From Allobosea sp. OK403 (lineage in GTDB: Bacteria; Pseudomonadota; Alphaproteobacteria; Rhizobiales; Beijerinckiaceae): a stretch of 64,000 nucleotides of DNA. The notes beneath the pieces are model-generated. The model ran no database searches. It was not told the DNA's origin and saw only the letters and a list, made by a program, of their open reading frames with translations. The DNA is taken from assembly GCF_900113835.1 (NCBI RefSeq), contig NZ_FOQV01000004.1, positions 186,001-250,000 of the forward strand. The letters are read 5' to 3'. The position numbers and the translations under genes were made by a program. Below, piece by piece: positions 55,574 through 64,000 of this stretch (position 1 is the stretch's first letter; every line of letters starts with the position of its first letter).

Positions 55574-56029
55574 ATGCGCAAGGCGATGATGCTCGGGACC
55601 GTCGCTGCGGCCCTTGGACTGACCGGCATGGCACAGGCAGCCGAGGTCCAGGTCCGGATGCTCAACAAGGGCACCGAAGGCGTCATGGTCTTCGAGCCGG
55701 CGCTGGTGAAGATCGCCCCTGGCGACACCGTGAAATTCGTGGCTGTGGACAAGGGCCATAACGTCGAGACCGTCGAGACGATGCTGCCGGAAGGCGCGAA
55801 GGCGTTCGTCGGCAAGGTCAATGAAGAGCTCGCCATCACCTTCGATAAGCCCGGCGTCTACGGCTACAAATGCAAGCCGCATTACGGGATGGGCATGGTC
55901 GCGATGGTCGTCGTGGGCGACGCGCCCAATCTTGATCTGGCCAAGGCCGCAAGCCATCCCGGCAAGGCGAAACAGGTCTTTGCGGCACTCTTCGACAAGC
56001 TGGCCACCATGACCGTCGCGGCGAAGTAA
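55574..56029 (+). CDS. Pseudoazurin (cupredoxin)
   Basis: Periplasmic blue copper protein, 151 residues. Signal peptide [20 protein letters not shown] then mature chain [20 protein letters not shown]. Copper ligands are visible: His in [10 protein letters not shown], and Cys, His and Met in [20 protein letters not shown]. Pseudoazurin donates electrons to copper nitrite reductase or N2O reductase in denitrifiers. ATG at 55574 has AGGAGA. Together with nnrR and nnrS it indicates NO/nitrite metabolism, though no reductase gene is in the window. Confidence 0.93.
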   Translation: MRKAMMLGTVAAALGLTGMAQAAEVQVRMLNKGTEGVMVFEPALVKIAPGDTVKFVAVDKGHNVETVETMLPEGAKAFVGKVNEELAITFDKPGVYGYKCKPHYGMGMVAMVVVGDAPNLDLAKAASHPGKAKQVFAALFDKLATMTVAAK

Positions 56030-56129
56030 GCGCTCATCGCAGACGCTGTGCCGCCGCGACGCCCCGTTGCGGCTGCCTGCCCGCCCTGGATCTCGTCGAG
56101 ATTGTCCTCGTCCATGAAGGAAGCCGGTG

Positions 56130-57311
56130 ATGGCTCCGATTCCACGCCTGCGCGAATATGTCGGCCCTGCGCTCCTCTCCTACGGCTTCCGCCCGTTCTT
56201 CCTCCTGGGCTCGATCTATGCCGGCCTGGCCATTCTGGCATGGCTGCCGATGTTCTATGGCGAGCTTGAAATCGCGACCCTCTTTTCGCATCGCGACTGG
56301 CACATCCACGAGATGCTCTACGGCTATCTCCCGGCCGTGGTGACGGGCTTCCTCCTGACCGCGATCCCCAATTGGACAGGGCGGTTGCCCTTGCAAGGCA
56401 AGCCGCTGCTGGTTCTCGTCGCAGCCTGGATTCTTGGCCGTGTCGCCGTGACCGGCTCTGCCTGGATCGGTTGGCTTCCCGCCGCCACGATCGACCTTTC
56501 CTTCCTGCTCCTTGTCGCCGGGGCGGCCGGGCGCGAGATCATCGTCGGAAGAAACTGGCGGAACCTGAAGGTGCTGGTTGTCCTGGGTCTGCTATTGGGC
56601 GGCAACGCGATGTTCCATTTGGAAGCCCATCTGTACGGCGCCTCCGATTATGGCGTCCGGCTTGGCATCGCTGCGACCATCCTGCTGGTGATGCTGGTCG
56701 GAGGCCGAATCGTGCCGAGCTTCACGCGCAACTGGCTGGCCCGGGAGAACCCCGGACGATTGCCTGCATCCTTCGGGCGATTCGACATCGCCTCGATGAT
56801 CTGCGCCGGGGCGGCCCTCCTCGCCTGGATCGCGGTTCCGGAGGCGCCTACGACGGGTGCGGCCCTGTTTGTGGCGGGCGTCCTTCAGGCCGTGCGGCTT
56901 GCGCGCTGGGCCGGATACCGGACCTGGCGGGACCCGCTGGTGCTCATCCTTCACGTCGCCTATGCGTTCGTGCCGCTGGGCTTCATGCTGCTCGGCCTGG
57001 CGTCGCTCGGCTTCGGATCGGCAACCGCGGGCATCCATGCCTGGACCGGTGGCGCCGTCGGCACCATGACGCTCGCAGTCATGTCCCGGGCAAGCCTCGC
57101 ACACACCGGGCGGCCCCTTGCCGCGAGCCGCGCGGTCCAGGCCTTCTATGCCCTGGTCGTTCTTGCGGCGCTGGCCCGGATCTGCGCTTCGCTCCATCCC
57201 GCCTGGAGCCTGGGCCTGCTGCATGTCGCCGGCCTTGCCTGGGCGGGGGCATTTCTGGGCTTCGCACTGGCGTATTGGCGCGTTCTGACCCAGCCCCGCC
57301 TGGGGCACTAG
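56130..57311 (+). CDS. nnrS: NnrS family protein
   Basis: Heme- and copper-containing polytopic membrane protein that protects against nitric-oxide stress. 393 residues with about twelve helices. Signature: LSYGFRPFFLLGSIYAGLAI, HRDWHIHEMLYGYLPAVVTG and FLLTAIPNWTGRLPL near the N-terminus, LLGGNAMFHLEAHLYG and GGRIVPSFTRNWL in the middle. ATG at 56130 follows GTG at 56127; AAGGAA upstream. It follows the pseudoazurin gene by 100 bases and is probably in its NnrR-controlled unit. Confidence 0.95.
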   Translation: MAPIPRLREYVGPALLSYGFRPFFLLGSIYAGLAILAWLPMFYGELEIATLFSHRDWHIHEMLYGYLPAVVTGFLLTAIPNWTGRLPLQGKPLLVLVAAWILGRVAVTGSAWIGWLPAATIDLSFLLLVAGAAGREIIVGRNWRNLKVLVVLGLLLGGNAMFHLEAHLYGASDYGVRLGIAATILLVMLVGGRIVPSFTRNWLARENPGRLPASFGRFDIASMICAGAALLAWIAVPEAPTTGAALFVAGVLQAVRLARWAGYRTWRDPLVLILHVAYAFVPLGFMLLGLASLGFGSATAGIHAWTGGAVGTMTLAVMSRASLAHTGRPLAASRAVQAFYALVVLAALARICASLHPAWSLGLLHVAGLAWAGAFLGFALAYWRVLTQPRLGH

Positions 57312-57379
57312 CTGCGTTTTCCAGCGAAGTGGCTACCGGTTCGCGTGAAGAAAACGCGTTAAGACAAAAAGCCCGAGCG
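57311..57379. repeat. Rhizobiales-type intergenic repeat, copy 2 (inverse of 36087-36166)
   Basis: Contains GCGTTTTCCAGCGAAGTGG, ACCGGTTCGCGTGAAGAAAA and CGCGTTAAGACAAAAAGC; the segment CCGGTTCGCGTGAAGAAAAC is the inverse of the core of the first copy. Lies directly after the nnrS stop. Confidence 0.8.
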
Positions 57380-57532
57380 TCCCGCAGTTTGCGCTGGCGC
57401 AATGCAAAATGCGCGTTGCTCTGCATCATGGTCGCCGCAACCTGGGCCCCGGAGGCATTGGCCTGTGACGGGACCGGGATCGTGCCTGGCAAGGCCGTGT
57501 CGACCAAGGCACTGAATGCGAAGGATGCGAAA

Positions 57533-57823
57533 ATGCGGGGATGGTTGAGAGGTCGGGTCGCGCGGCGGGCGCGCCTGATGGGCACGATGATGGAGCGTAT
57601 CGGCGTCGATCCCGGGCTTGCCGCTCTCAGCGGCCGGTCCTTCACAGCGGCTGGCCGCCGTTGCCTCTGGTGCGCCGCATCGCAGCAATGCGAACGCTGG
57701 CTTGAGGAGACCGGCTCTGCAGCCCGCGGCCCGTCATTCTGCCCGAACACGCCGTTCTTCGAGGACGTTCGATCCGTCCGCAGCGCGGCGACGAGCTCGG
57801 GCGCAGGGATAGTCTCGGGATAG
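57533..57823 (+). CDS. DUF6455 family protein
   Basis: 96 residues, cytoplasmic. Starts RGWLRGRVARRARLMGTMME and carries four conserved Cys in RRCLWCAASQQCERWL and GPSFCPNTPFFEDV, the DUF6455 pattern, which could bind iron or zinc. Family members are common next to NO and denitrification genes in alphaproteobacteria. ATG at 57533 has AAGGA seven bases upstream. The longer upstream frame includes the repeat and overlaps nnrS, so it is rejected. Function unknown. Confidence 0.8.
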   Translation: MRGWLRGRVARRARLMGTMMERIGVDPGLAALSGRSFTAAGRRCLWCAASQQCERWLEETGSAARGPSFCPNTPFFEDVRSVRSAATSSGAGIVSG

Positions 57824-57845
57824 GCCTGCCCGCGAGCGCAAAACC

Positions 57846-58718
57846 TCAGGCCACCGTCGATGCCTCCGGCTTCAACTCCTCGACCGTCGGAATCCGGCCC
57901 TCGAACCAGTAAGCCGCGGCGGCGCGCGACATCGCCGCCCCGTCATGGCCGATGCCGGGCACGGTGATCAGCGACCAGTTACAGGGAAGACCGCGCCGCG
58001 CCGCCTCCGCCCTTGCGAAGTCGAGGGCGAAATGCGCCCGCGCATAGCGCATCGGCCCCTGCGCCAGGGCCTCGACTTGGGCCGGCAGGTTGGGATCGCT
58101 GGTGACGATGTCCTGGTCGCCGGCGAAGATCACCATCGGCCAGGCCAGCCAGCGCGCCAGCTCCGCCTCGCCGAGGCCAAGCCCGTCGAGGCCCTCCGGA
58201 AAGCGCCGCTCCAGCGTCGGCAGCGTGTACCAGCCCGAATTCGCGGCAAAGACCGTCTCGAACGGCGTCTGCGCTTGCGTCGCCAGCAGGCGGTGGACGA
58301 ACTGGCCGCCGGCGGAATGGCCAAACAGCCTGACGGTGTCGCGCGTGGTCACGCCGGCCTGGCGCAGCGCCGCCAGCACGCGGGCGGGCACGGCATAGAG
58401 CCAGTCCTGCGCAGCGGCGATGGCGCCGTCTTCGCCGATGACGAGGCCATTATTATAGCCTTCCGCCTTCGGGAAATGGTCGTTGCCGAAGGTCGGGGCG
58501 ACGATCAGCAAATTGTGCTTCTCGGCGGCCTCGATCCAGAAGTCGCGATAGTCGTCGCCATTGCGCAGCATGCCATGCTGGACGAAAACGACCTCGTCCT
58601 GGGGGCGATGGCGCGCCGGACGGTAGAAGTTGACCTGCAACGGCCGCTGCGGGTGGCGGGCGTCGATGAAAGGCAGGGTGCTGCGCCCCTCCTGCGGATC
58701 GAGAACAAGCGTGGTCAT
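57846..58718 (-). CDS. Alpha/beta hydrolase
   Basis: 290 residues. Nucleophile elbow in VRLFGHSAGGQFVHRLLA (G-H-S-A-G), oxyanion region VVFVQHGMLRNGDDYRDFW, acid in IFAGDQDIVTSDP and the His in ITVPGIGHDGAAMSRA, so the catalytic triad is complete. No signal peptide. Start at 58718 overlaps the OppF-type ATPase stop (ATGA), so it is translated with the transporter. It may cleave the imported oligopeptide-like or ester compound. Substrate unknown; resembles lipase/feruloyl-esterase or PHB-depolymerase-like hydrolases. Confidence 0.86.
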   Translation of the reverse strand: MTTLVLDPQEGRSTLPFIDARHPQRPLQVNFYRPARHRPQDEVVFVQHGMLRNGDDYRDFWIEAAEKHNLLIVAPTFGNDHFPKAEGYNNGLVIGEDGAIAAAQDWLYAVPARVLAALRQAGVTTRDTVRLFGHSAGGQFVHRLLATQAQTPFETVFAANSGWYTLPTLERRFPEGLDGLGLGEAELARWLAWPMVIFAGDQDIVTSDPNLPAQVEALAQGPMRYARAHFALDFARAEAARRGLPCNWSLITVPGIGHDGAAMSRAAAAYWFEGRIPTVEELKPEASTVA

Positions 58719-59718
58719 GCGGCTTTCCCTGTGGTGTGCAGGTGGCAGGCGGCGCTGCGGCCGGGCGCGATCTCGACGAGGTCCGGGCGGACCTCGCGGC
58801 AAACAGCCATGGCGTGCTCGCAGCGTGGGTGGAAGGGGCAGCCCGGAGGCGGGGCGAGCGGCGACGGCAATTCGCCCTTCAGCGGCTGGAAGCTGCTCTT
58901 GCGTCGCGCCGCCGAGGGGATCGCCTTGATCAGCGCCGCGCTATAGGGATGCGCCGGCTCGGCGAAGATCGCGGTCGCGCTGCCGATCTCGACGATGCGG
59001 CCGAGATACATGATCGCGACGCGGTCGCTGATATGGCGGACCAGGCCGAGATCATGGCTGACGAAGAGATAGGTCAGCCCGTGGCGCGCGCGCACATCCA
59101 TGAACAGGTTGATCACCTGCGCCTGGATCGAGACGTCGAGCGCCGAGACCGGCTCGTCGCAGACCAGGAAATCGGGCTTCACCGCGAGCGCCCGGGCAAT
59201 GCCGATGCGCTGGCGCTGGCCACCGGAGAACTGGTGCGGATAGCGCTCGCGATAGGCGAGATCGAGCCCGACTTCGGAGAGCGCCTGGTCGACCGCGCCA
59301 TCGAGCTCGGCCTTCGGCACGAGCTTATGGACCGCAAGCGCCTCGCCGACGATGCGGCTCACCCGCATCCGCGGATCGAGCGAGGCGTAAGGGTCCTGGA
59401 AGATCATCTGCACCTTGAGCAGATAATCGAGCCGCTCCTTGCCCTTGAGGCCGGCCGCTGAGCGGCCCTTGTAGAACACCTCGCCCCCGCTCGGCGGCAG
59501 GATGCCGGTGGCGATGCGCGCCAGGGTCGACTTGCCGCAGCCGGATTCGCCGACAAGGCCGAGCACCTCGCCCTTAGCGATGCTGAGATCGACGCCGTCG
59601 ACCGCCTTGAGGGTCGCGGGCGGCGCGTGCCGGCCGAGCGCGGTCAGGATGCGCTCGGCGATATTGGCCTTGCCGCGGAAGTATTTGCTGATGCCGCGCA
59701 GCTCGAACAGGGGCTCGC

Positions 59719-59722
<4 letters not shown>
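58715..59722 (-). CDS. Oligopeptide/dipeptide ABC transporter ATPase, OppF/DppF-like
   Basis: 335 residues. Walker A LVGESGCGKSTLARIATG, signature HQFSGGQRQRIGIARALAV, Walker B DFLVCDEPVSALDVSIQAQ, and the C-terminal oligopeptide-specific region with CPFHPRCEHAMAVC. Cytoplasmic. It overlaps both neighbours: OppD-like stop (ATGA at 59719) and the hydrolase start. Part of the five-gene transporter operon at the right edge. Confidence 0.94.
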
Positions 59723-60716
<994 letters not shown>

Positions 60717-60720
<4 letters not shown>

Positions 60721-61625
60721 GCGCGCACGTTGAAGCTGCGGCGCAGGCGGTCGCCGACGAGATTGAGCGACATGATCAGCAGCACCAGCGCGATACCGGG
60801 GAAGACGGCGATCCAGTATTCGCCGGAGAGCAGGAACTCGAAGCCATTGGCGATGAGCAGGCCGAGCGAAGGCTGCGTCACCGGCACGCCGACGCCGAGG
60901 AAGGACAGTGTCGCCTCCAGCGTGATCGCCGAAGCGATGCTGATGCTGGCGACGACGAGCACGGCGCCGACCGAGTTCGGCAGCAGATGCGCCAGCATGA
61001 TGTGCCGGGTCGGCAGGCCGAAATTGACGGCGGCCTCGATATACTCCTTGCGCCGCTCGACCAGCGCCGCCGCCCGCATCAGGCGGGCATATTGCGCCCA
61101 TTGCACCAAGACGATGGCGAGGATGACCTTGTCGACGCCGCGCCCGATCGAGGCCAGCAGCACGAGCGCGACCAGGATCGAGGGAAAGCCGAGCATGAAA
61201 TCGACGATACGCATGATCACGGCGTCGACCGCGCCGCCGAACTGCGCAGCAGTGAGCCCGGCGAGGATGCCGATCGAAAGCGCGCCGATCGTCGAGGCCA
61301 GGCCGACCAGCAGGCTGGTGCGCAGGCCGTAGAGGATGGCGCTGAACATGTCGCGACCCTGGGCATCGCTGCCGAGCCAATAGGTGAAGCCGGCCATGCC
61401 CTGCTCGCCCGGCGCCAATCGGTTGTCCATCACGCTGAGCGCGCCGAGATCATGCGGGTTCTGCGGCGCGATCACCGGCGCGAGCAAAGCGAGCAGCACC
61501 ATGATGCCGAGCAGGATCACGGCGCCGCGCGTCGTCGGCCGGTTGCGCAGCCGGCGCAGCACCTTTTCACGCAAGGGCGTATCGGCCTGCACCGGGCCGG
61601 CGAGGCGGGGCGTATCCACGCTCAT
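60717..61625 (-). CDS. Oligopeptide/dipeptide ABC transporter permease, DppC-like
   Basis: 302 residues, six helices. N-terminal helix AVILLGIMVLLALLAPVIAP, the YWLGSDAQGRDMFSAILYGL marker before the core, and the EAA loop AALVERRKEYIEAAVNFGLP followed by HIMLAHLLPNSVGAVL. Overlaps the upstream permease stop by four bases and the OppD-like start by four. Second permease of the transporter. Confidence 0.93.
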
Positions 61626-62599
61626 GCCTGCTCTCCCGCAAGCTTCACCCGCGGGTCGAGCGCGGCATAGAGCACATCGACCAGGAAGTTGACGGTGACG
61701 AAGAGCAGCGTCGCCAGCAGGACATAGGCGACGACCACGGGCCGGTCGAGCTGGTAGACCGAGTCGATCAGGAGCTTGCCCATGCCCGGCCAGGCGAAGA
61801 CGGTCTCGGTGATGGTCGAGAACGCGACGAGGCTGCCGAACTCGACGCCGACCACGGTGACGACCGGGATCAGGATGTTGCGCAGCACATGCCGGTTGAC
61901 GATGCGCCGGGGCCGCACGCCCTTGGCGCGGGCATATTTCACATAGTCCTGCGTCATCGTCTCCGCGGTGCCCGCCGCAACCAAGCGCACGATCAGCGCG
62001 AGGTTCGGGATCGCCAGGTTGAGCGCGGGCAAGGCGATGTGCCTGAGCCCGTCGAGCGTCAGCAGGCTGGTCTTAAGGCCAAGCAGCGAGACCGTCTCGC
62101 CGCGCCCGGCCGTCGGCAGCCAGCCGAGCAGCACGGCAAAGAGCAGGATCAGCATCATGCCCTTCCAGAAGCTCGGCAAGGAGAAGCCGAGCACGGTGCC
62201 GGCCATGACGATGCGGGCGCGCCGGCTGTCGGGGTTGAGGCCGACCATCAGCCCGAGCGGAATACCGGCCGTGAGCGCCAGCGTCATCGCCAGCAGCACC
62301 AGCTCGAAGGTCGCAGGCAATCGCGCCAGGATCAGTTGCAGCGCCGGCACGCCATGGACGAAGGAGCTGCCGAGATCGCCCTTCACGGCGTTGCCCATGA
62401 AGGTCAGGTATTGCAGCCAGACCGGCAGATCGAGCCCGAGCCGCCGGATCAGCGCCTGGCGTTCGGCATCGCTGACCTGCGGCGAGACCAGGAGCTCGAT
62501 CGGGTCGCCGATGCCGTAGACGGCGAAGAAGACCACGACCGAGACCGCGAGCAGCACGAGCACGCTCTGGATCAATCGCTGCAGGACATAAGCGGTCAT
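61622..62599 (-). CDS. Oligopeptide/dipeptide ABC transporter permease, DppB-like
   Basis: 325 residues, six helices, starting AYVLQRLIQSVLVLLAVSVV. The LLVSPQVSDAERQALIRRLG segment, TQDYVKYARAKGVRPRRIVN (EAA-like loop) and the C-terminal NFLVDVLYAALDPRVKLAGE are characteristic. Begins 28 bases after the binding-protein stop. Substrate likely a peptide or related compound; cannot be told from sequence. Confidence 0.93.
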   Translation of the reverse strand: MTAYVLQRLIQSVLVLLAVSVVVFFAVYGIGDPIELLVSPQVSDAERQALIRRLGLDLPVWLQYLTFMGNAVKGDLGSSFVHGVPALQLILARLPATFELVLLAMTLALTAGIPLGLMVGLNPDSRRARIVMAGTVLGFSLPSFWKGMMLILLFAVLLGWLPTAGRGETVSLLGLKTSLLTLDGLRHIALPALNLAIPNLALIVRLVAAGTAETMTQDYVKYARAKGVRPRRIVNRHVLRNILIPVVTVVGVEFGSLVAFSTITETVFAWPGMGKLLIDSVYQLDRPVVVAYVLLATLLFVTVNFLVDVLYAALDPRVKLAGEQA

Positions 62600-62627
62600 G
62601 CCGAACCTCGAAAAGGAGATCGCCGGC

Positions 62628-64000
62628 TTACTTCGCCGGCTTCACCGACATGGCGAGCATGTACTGGTCCGCGCGGCCGGCGACCGCCAATTCGGACTTG
62701 AAGGCCCAGATGCCGCTTTCGAAGTGGAGCGGGATGAAGGCGCCGTCGTTGAGGACGAGCGTCATCGCCTGCTGCAGCAATTCGGCGCGCTTCGTGTCGT
62801 CGAGCGTCGTCACCGCGGCGCGGATCACCTTGTCGAACGCGTCGTTCTTGTAGCCGCCATAATTCGAGCCGCCGAGCGTCTTGGCCTCATTGGGGGTCGG
62901 CGGCCACTGGCGCAGGAAGGAAGCGGCCTCGCCGGTGCCCGAGCCCCAGCCGCCAAGCGCGACGCTGAATTCCTTCTTGGCGCGGCGCGGGAAATAGATC
63001 GCCCGCGTCATCGCATCGACCTCGGTCTTGATGCCGATCTGGGTCAGGTATTGCGCGACAGCCTGGGTGATCTGGCTGTCATTGATGTAGCGGTCATTGG
63101 TCGAGGACAGCGTGAGCTGGAAGCCGTTGGGGTAGCCGGCCTCGGCCAGCAGCTTCTTGGCAGCAGCCGGGTCATAGGCAAGCTTGGGCGGGTTCGCCAG
63201 CGTGCCGGACATGCCGGTCGGCAGGTACTGGTAGGCCGGCTCGGCCGCACCATCCATGATGCGCTTGACGATGGCGTCGCGGTCGATCGCAAGCGACATC
63301 GCCTTGCGGACGCGCGCATCCTTCAGCGGATTCTTGCCGTCCGGCGCCTTGACGAAGGGGCTCTCGTCGCGGGCGACGTCGAGCTGGAAATAGATCACCC
63401 GGGTCGAGGGCGTGATGACATGGCCGAAGCGCTTGTCGCCCTTGATCCGGGCGAGATCGCGCGCGGCGGGGTTCTCGATCACGTCGTAATCGCCGGCGAG
63501 CAGGCCGGCCAGCCGCGGGCCGGCATTTGTCACCGGCAGGAAGCGCACAGTGGCCCAGGGCTCGGCAGGGCCCCAATAGGTCGGATTGCGCTCGAGCTCG
63601 ATCGCCGAGCCACGGACATAGGACTTCAGCTTGTAGGGCCCGGTGCCGATCGCGGCCGTGCCGTCGTTGAAATTATTGACCGTCGGCCACGGGCCGGTGA
63701 CGCCGCAATTCTTGGCGACGTCGTAGCTGATCGGGCCATGCTCGACGATGGAGGCCGAAAGGATCGGCAGGCCCGAGAGCAGGGTCGGCAGCAGCGGCTC
63801 GGGCTCGGTCGTGTTGATGACGAGCGTGTGCGCATCGGGTGTCTCGACCGAGGCGAAATTGCCGGTGATGTCGGCGAAGGAACCGGAGACCTTGGTCTCG
63901 TTCTTGAGTGTGCGGCAGAAGGTGAAGACCACGTCCTCGGCGGTGAAGGGCTTGCCGTTCGTGAACGTCACGCCCTGGCGCAGCTTGAAGGTCCAGCGAT
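62628..64000 (-). CDS. ABC transporter substrate-binding protein, family 5 (N-terminus outside window)
   Basis: Periplasmic peptide/nickel-type binding protein; the visible 456 residues run from RWTFKLRQGVTFTNGKPFTA, a hallmark of family 5, to the stop. Later FADITGNFASVETPDAHTLV, GTGPYKLKSYVRGSAIEL, VRKAMSLAIDRDAIVKRIMD and LASPPK-like region LANPPKLAYDPAAAKKLLAE. The start and signal peptide lie right of base 64000. It feeds the DppB/DppC-like permeases encoded next. Confidence 0.93.
   Translation of the reverse strand, partial: RWTFKLRQGVTFTNGKPFTAEDVVFTFCRTLKNETKVSGSFADITGNFASVETPDAHTLVINTTEPEPLLPTLLSGLPILSASIVEHGPISYDVAKNCGVTGPWPTVNNFNDGTAAIGTGPYKLKSYVRGSAIELERNPTYWGPAEPWATVRFLPVTNAGPRLAGLLAGDYDVIENPAARDLARIKGDKRFGHVITPSTRVIYFQLDVARDESPFVKAPDGKNPLKDARVRKAMSLAIDRDAIVKRIMDGAAEPAYQYLPTGMSGTLANPPKLAYDPAAAKKLLAEAGYPNGFQLTLSSTNDRYINDSQITQAVAQYLTQIGIKTEVDAMTRAIYFPRRAKKEFSVALGGWGSGTGEAASFLRQWPPTPNEAKTLGGSNYGGYKNDAFDKVIRAAVTTLDDTKRAELLQQAMTLVLNDGAFIPLHFESGIWAFKSELAVAGRADQYMLAMSVKPAK

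Overview
The window looks like chromosome from a GC-rich alphaproteobacterium of the Hyphomicrobiales (Rhizobiales), most likely Bosea or a close relative. The basis is the mdh-sucCD-sucAB-lpdA order, a His-rich Zur-like regulator, NnrR-type TTGCG-N4-CGCAA sites and many Rhizobiales-style intergenic palindromic repeats. The genus is inferred from overall resemblance, not from a marker gene. I saw no rRNA, tRNA, CRISPR array, integrase or transposase, so this reads as core genome with accessory catabolic and transport operons.

Layout. 1-3.7 kb (minus): a Dpp/Opp-type ABC permease pair (one cut by the window edge), a YtcJ-like amidohydrolase whose ribosome binding site and start codon sit in a perfect 22-bp hairpin, and a DUF3830 protein. 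3.8-5.7 kb (minus): 3-hydroxybutyrate dehydrogenase coupled to a patatin-like lipase. 5.7-9.7 kb (plus): a Zur-like regulator coupled to ispG, then the Kup potassium transporter. 9.9-15 kb (minus): DMT transporter, MarR regulator, flavodoxin-fold quinone reductase, FAD-linked oxidase, cytosine-deaminase-like hydrolase; then folD (plus). 16.2-26 kb (minus): TCA-cycle operon mdh-sucC-sucD-sucA-sucB, a MAPEG and a VOC gene, and lpdA, with repeat hairpins between several genes. 26-28 kb (minus): ZapE ATPase and a TetR regulator. 28.3-31.4 kb (plus): an acetolactate-synthase-like ThDP enzyme and an aldehyde dehydrogenase, followed by hairpins and a broken flagellin/FlgL C-terminus.

32-37.4 kb: an IclR regulator and an envelope-flavoured set: GHSLG membrane hydrolase, ICMT-like methyltransferase, a 41-residue lipoprotein with a strong terminator, a secreted protein with a permuted-papain-like His/Cys pattern, an L,D-transpeptidase and a small ORF with a strong ribosome binding site. 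37.5-43.6 kb (plus): a NitT/TauT-type importer (double permease plus ATPase with an extra C-terminal domain, no binding protein), MgtC, and a histidine kinase with a FixJ-type regulator. 43.5-51.8 kb (minus): one apparent operon under a LacI regulator that also looks autoregulated: two sugar permeases, binding protein, FAD oxidoreductase, FGGY kinase and SDR, but no ATPase gene.

51.9-57.8 kb: a compact nitric-oxide-response cluster (NnrR-type regulator, pseudoazurin, NnrS, a second polytopic membrane protein, and DUF59, DUF2249, DUF1858 and DUF6455 proteins) with candidate NnrR boxes before the divergent genes. No NO or nitrite reductase lies in the window. 57.8-64 kb (minus): a complete oligopeptide-type ABC operon ending in a coupled alpha/beta hydrolase; its binding-protein gene runs off the right edge.
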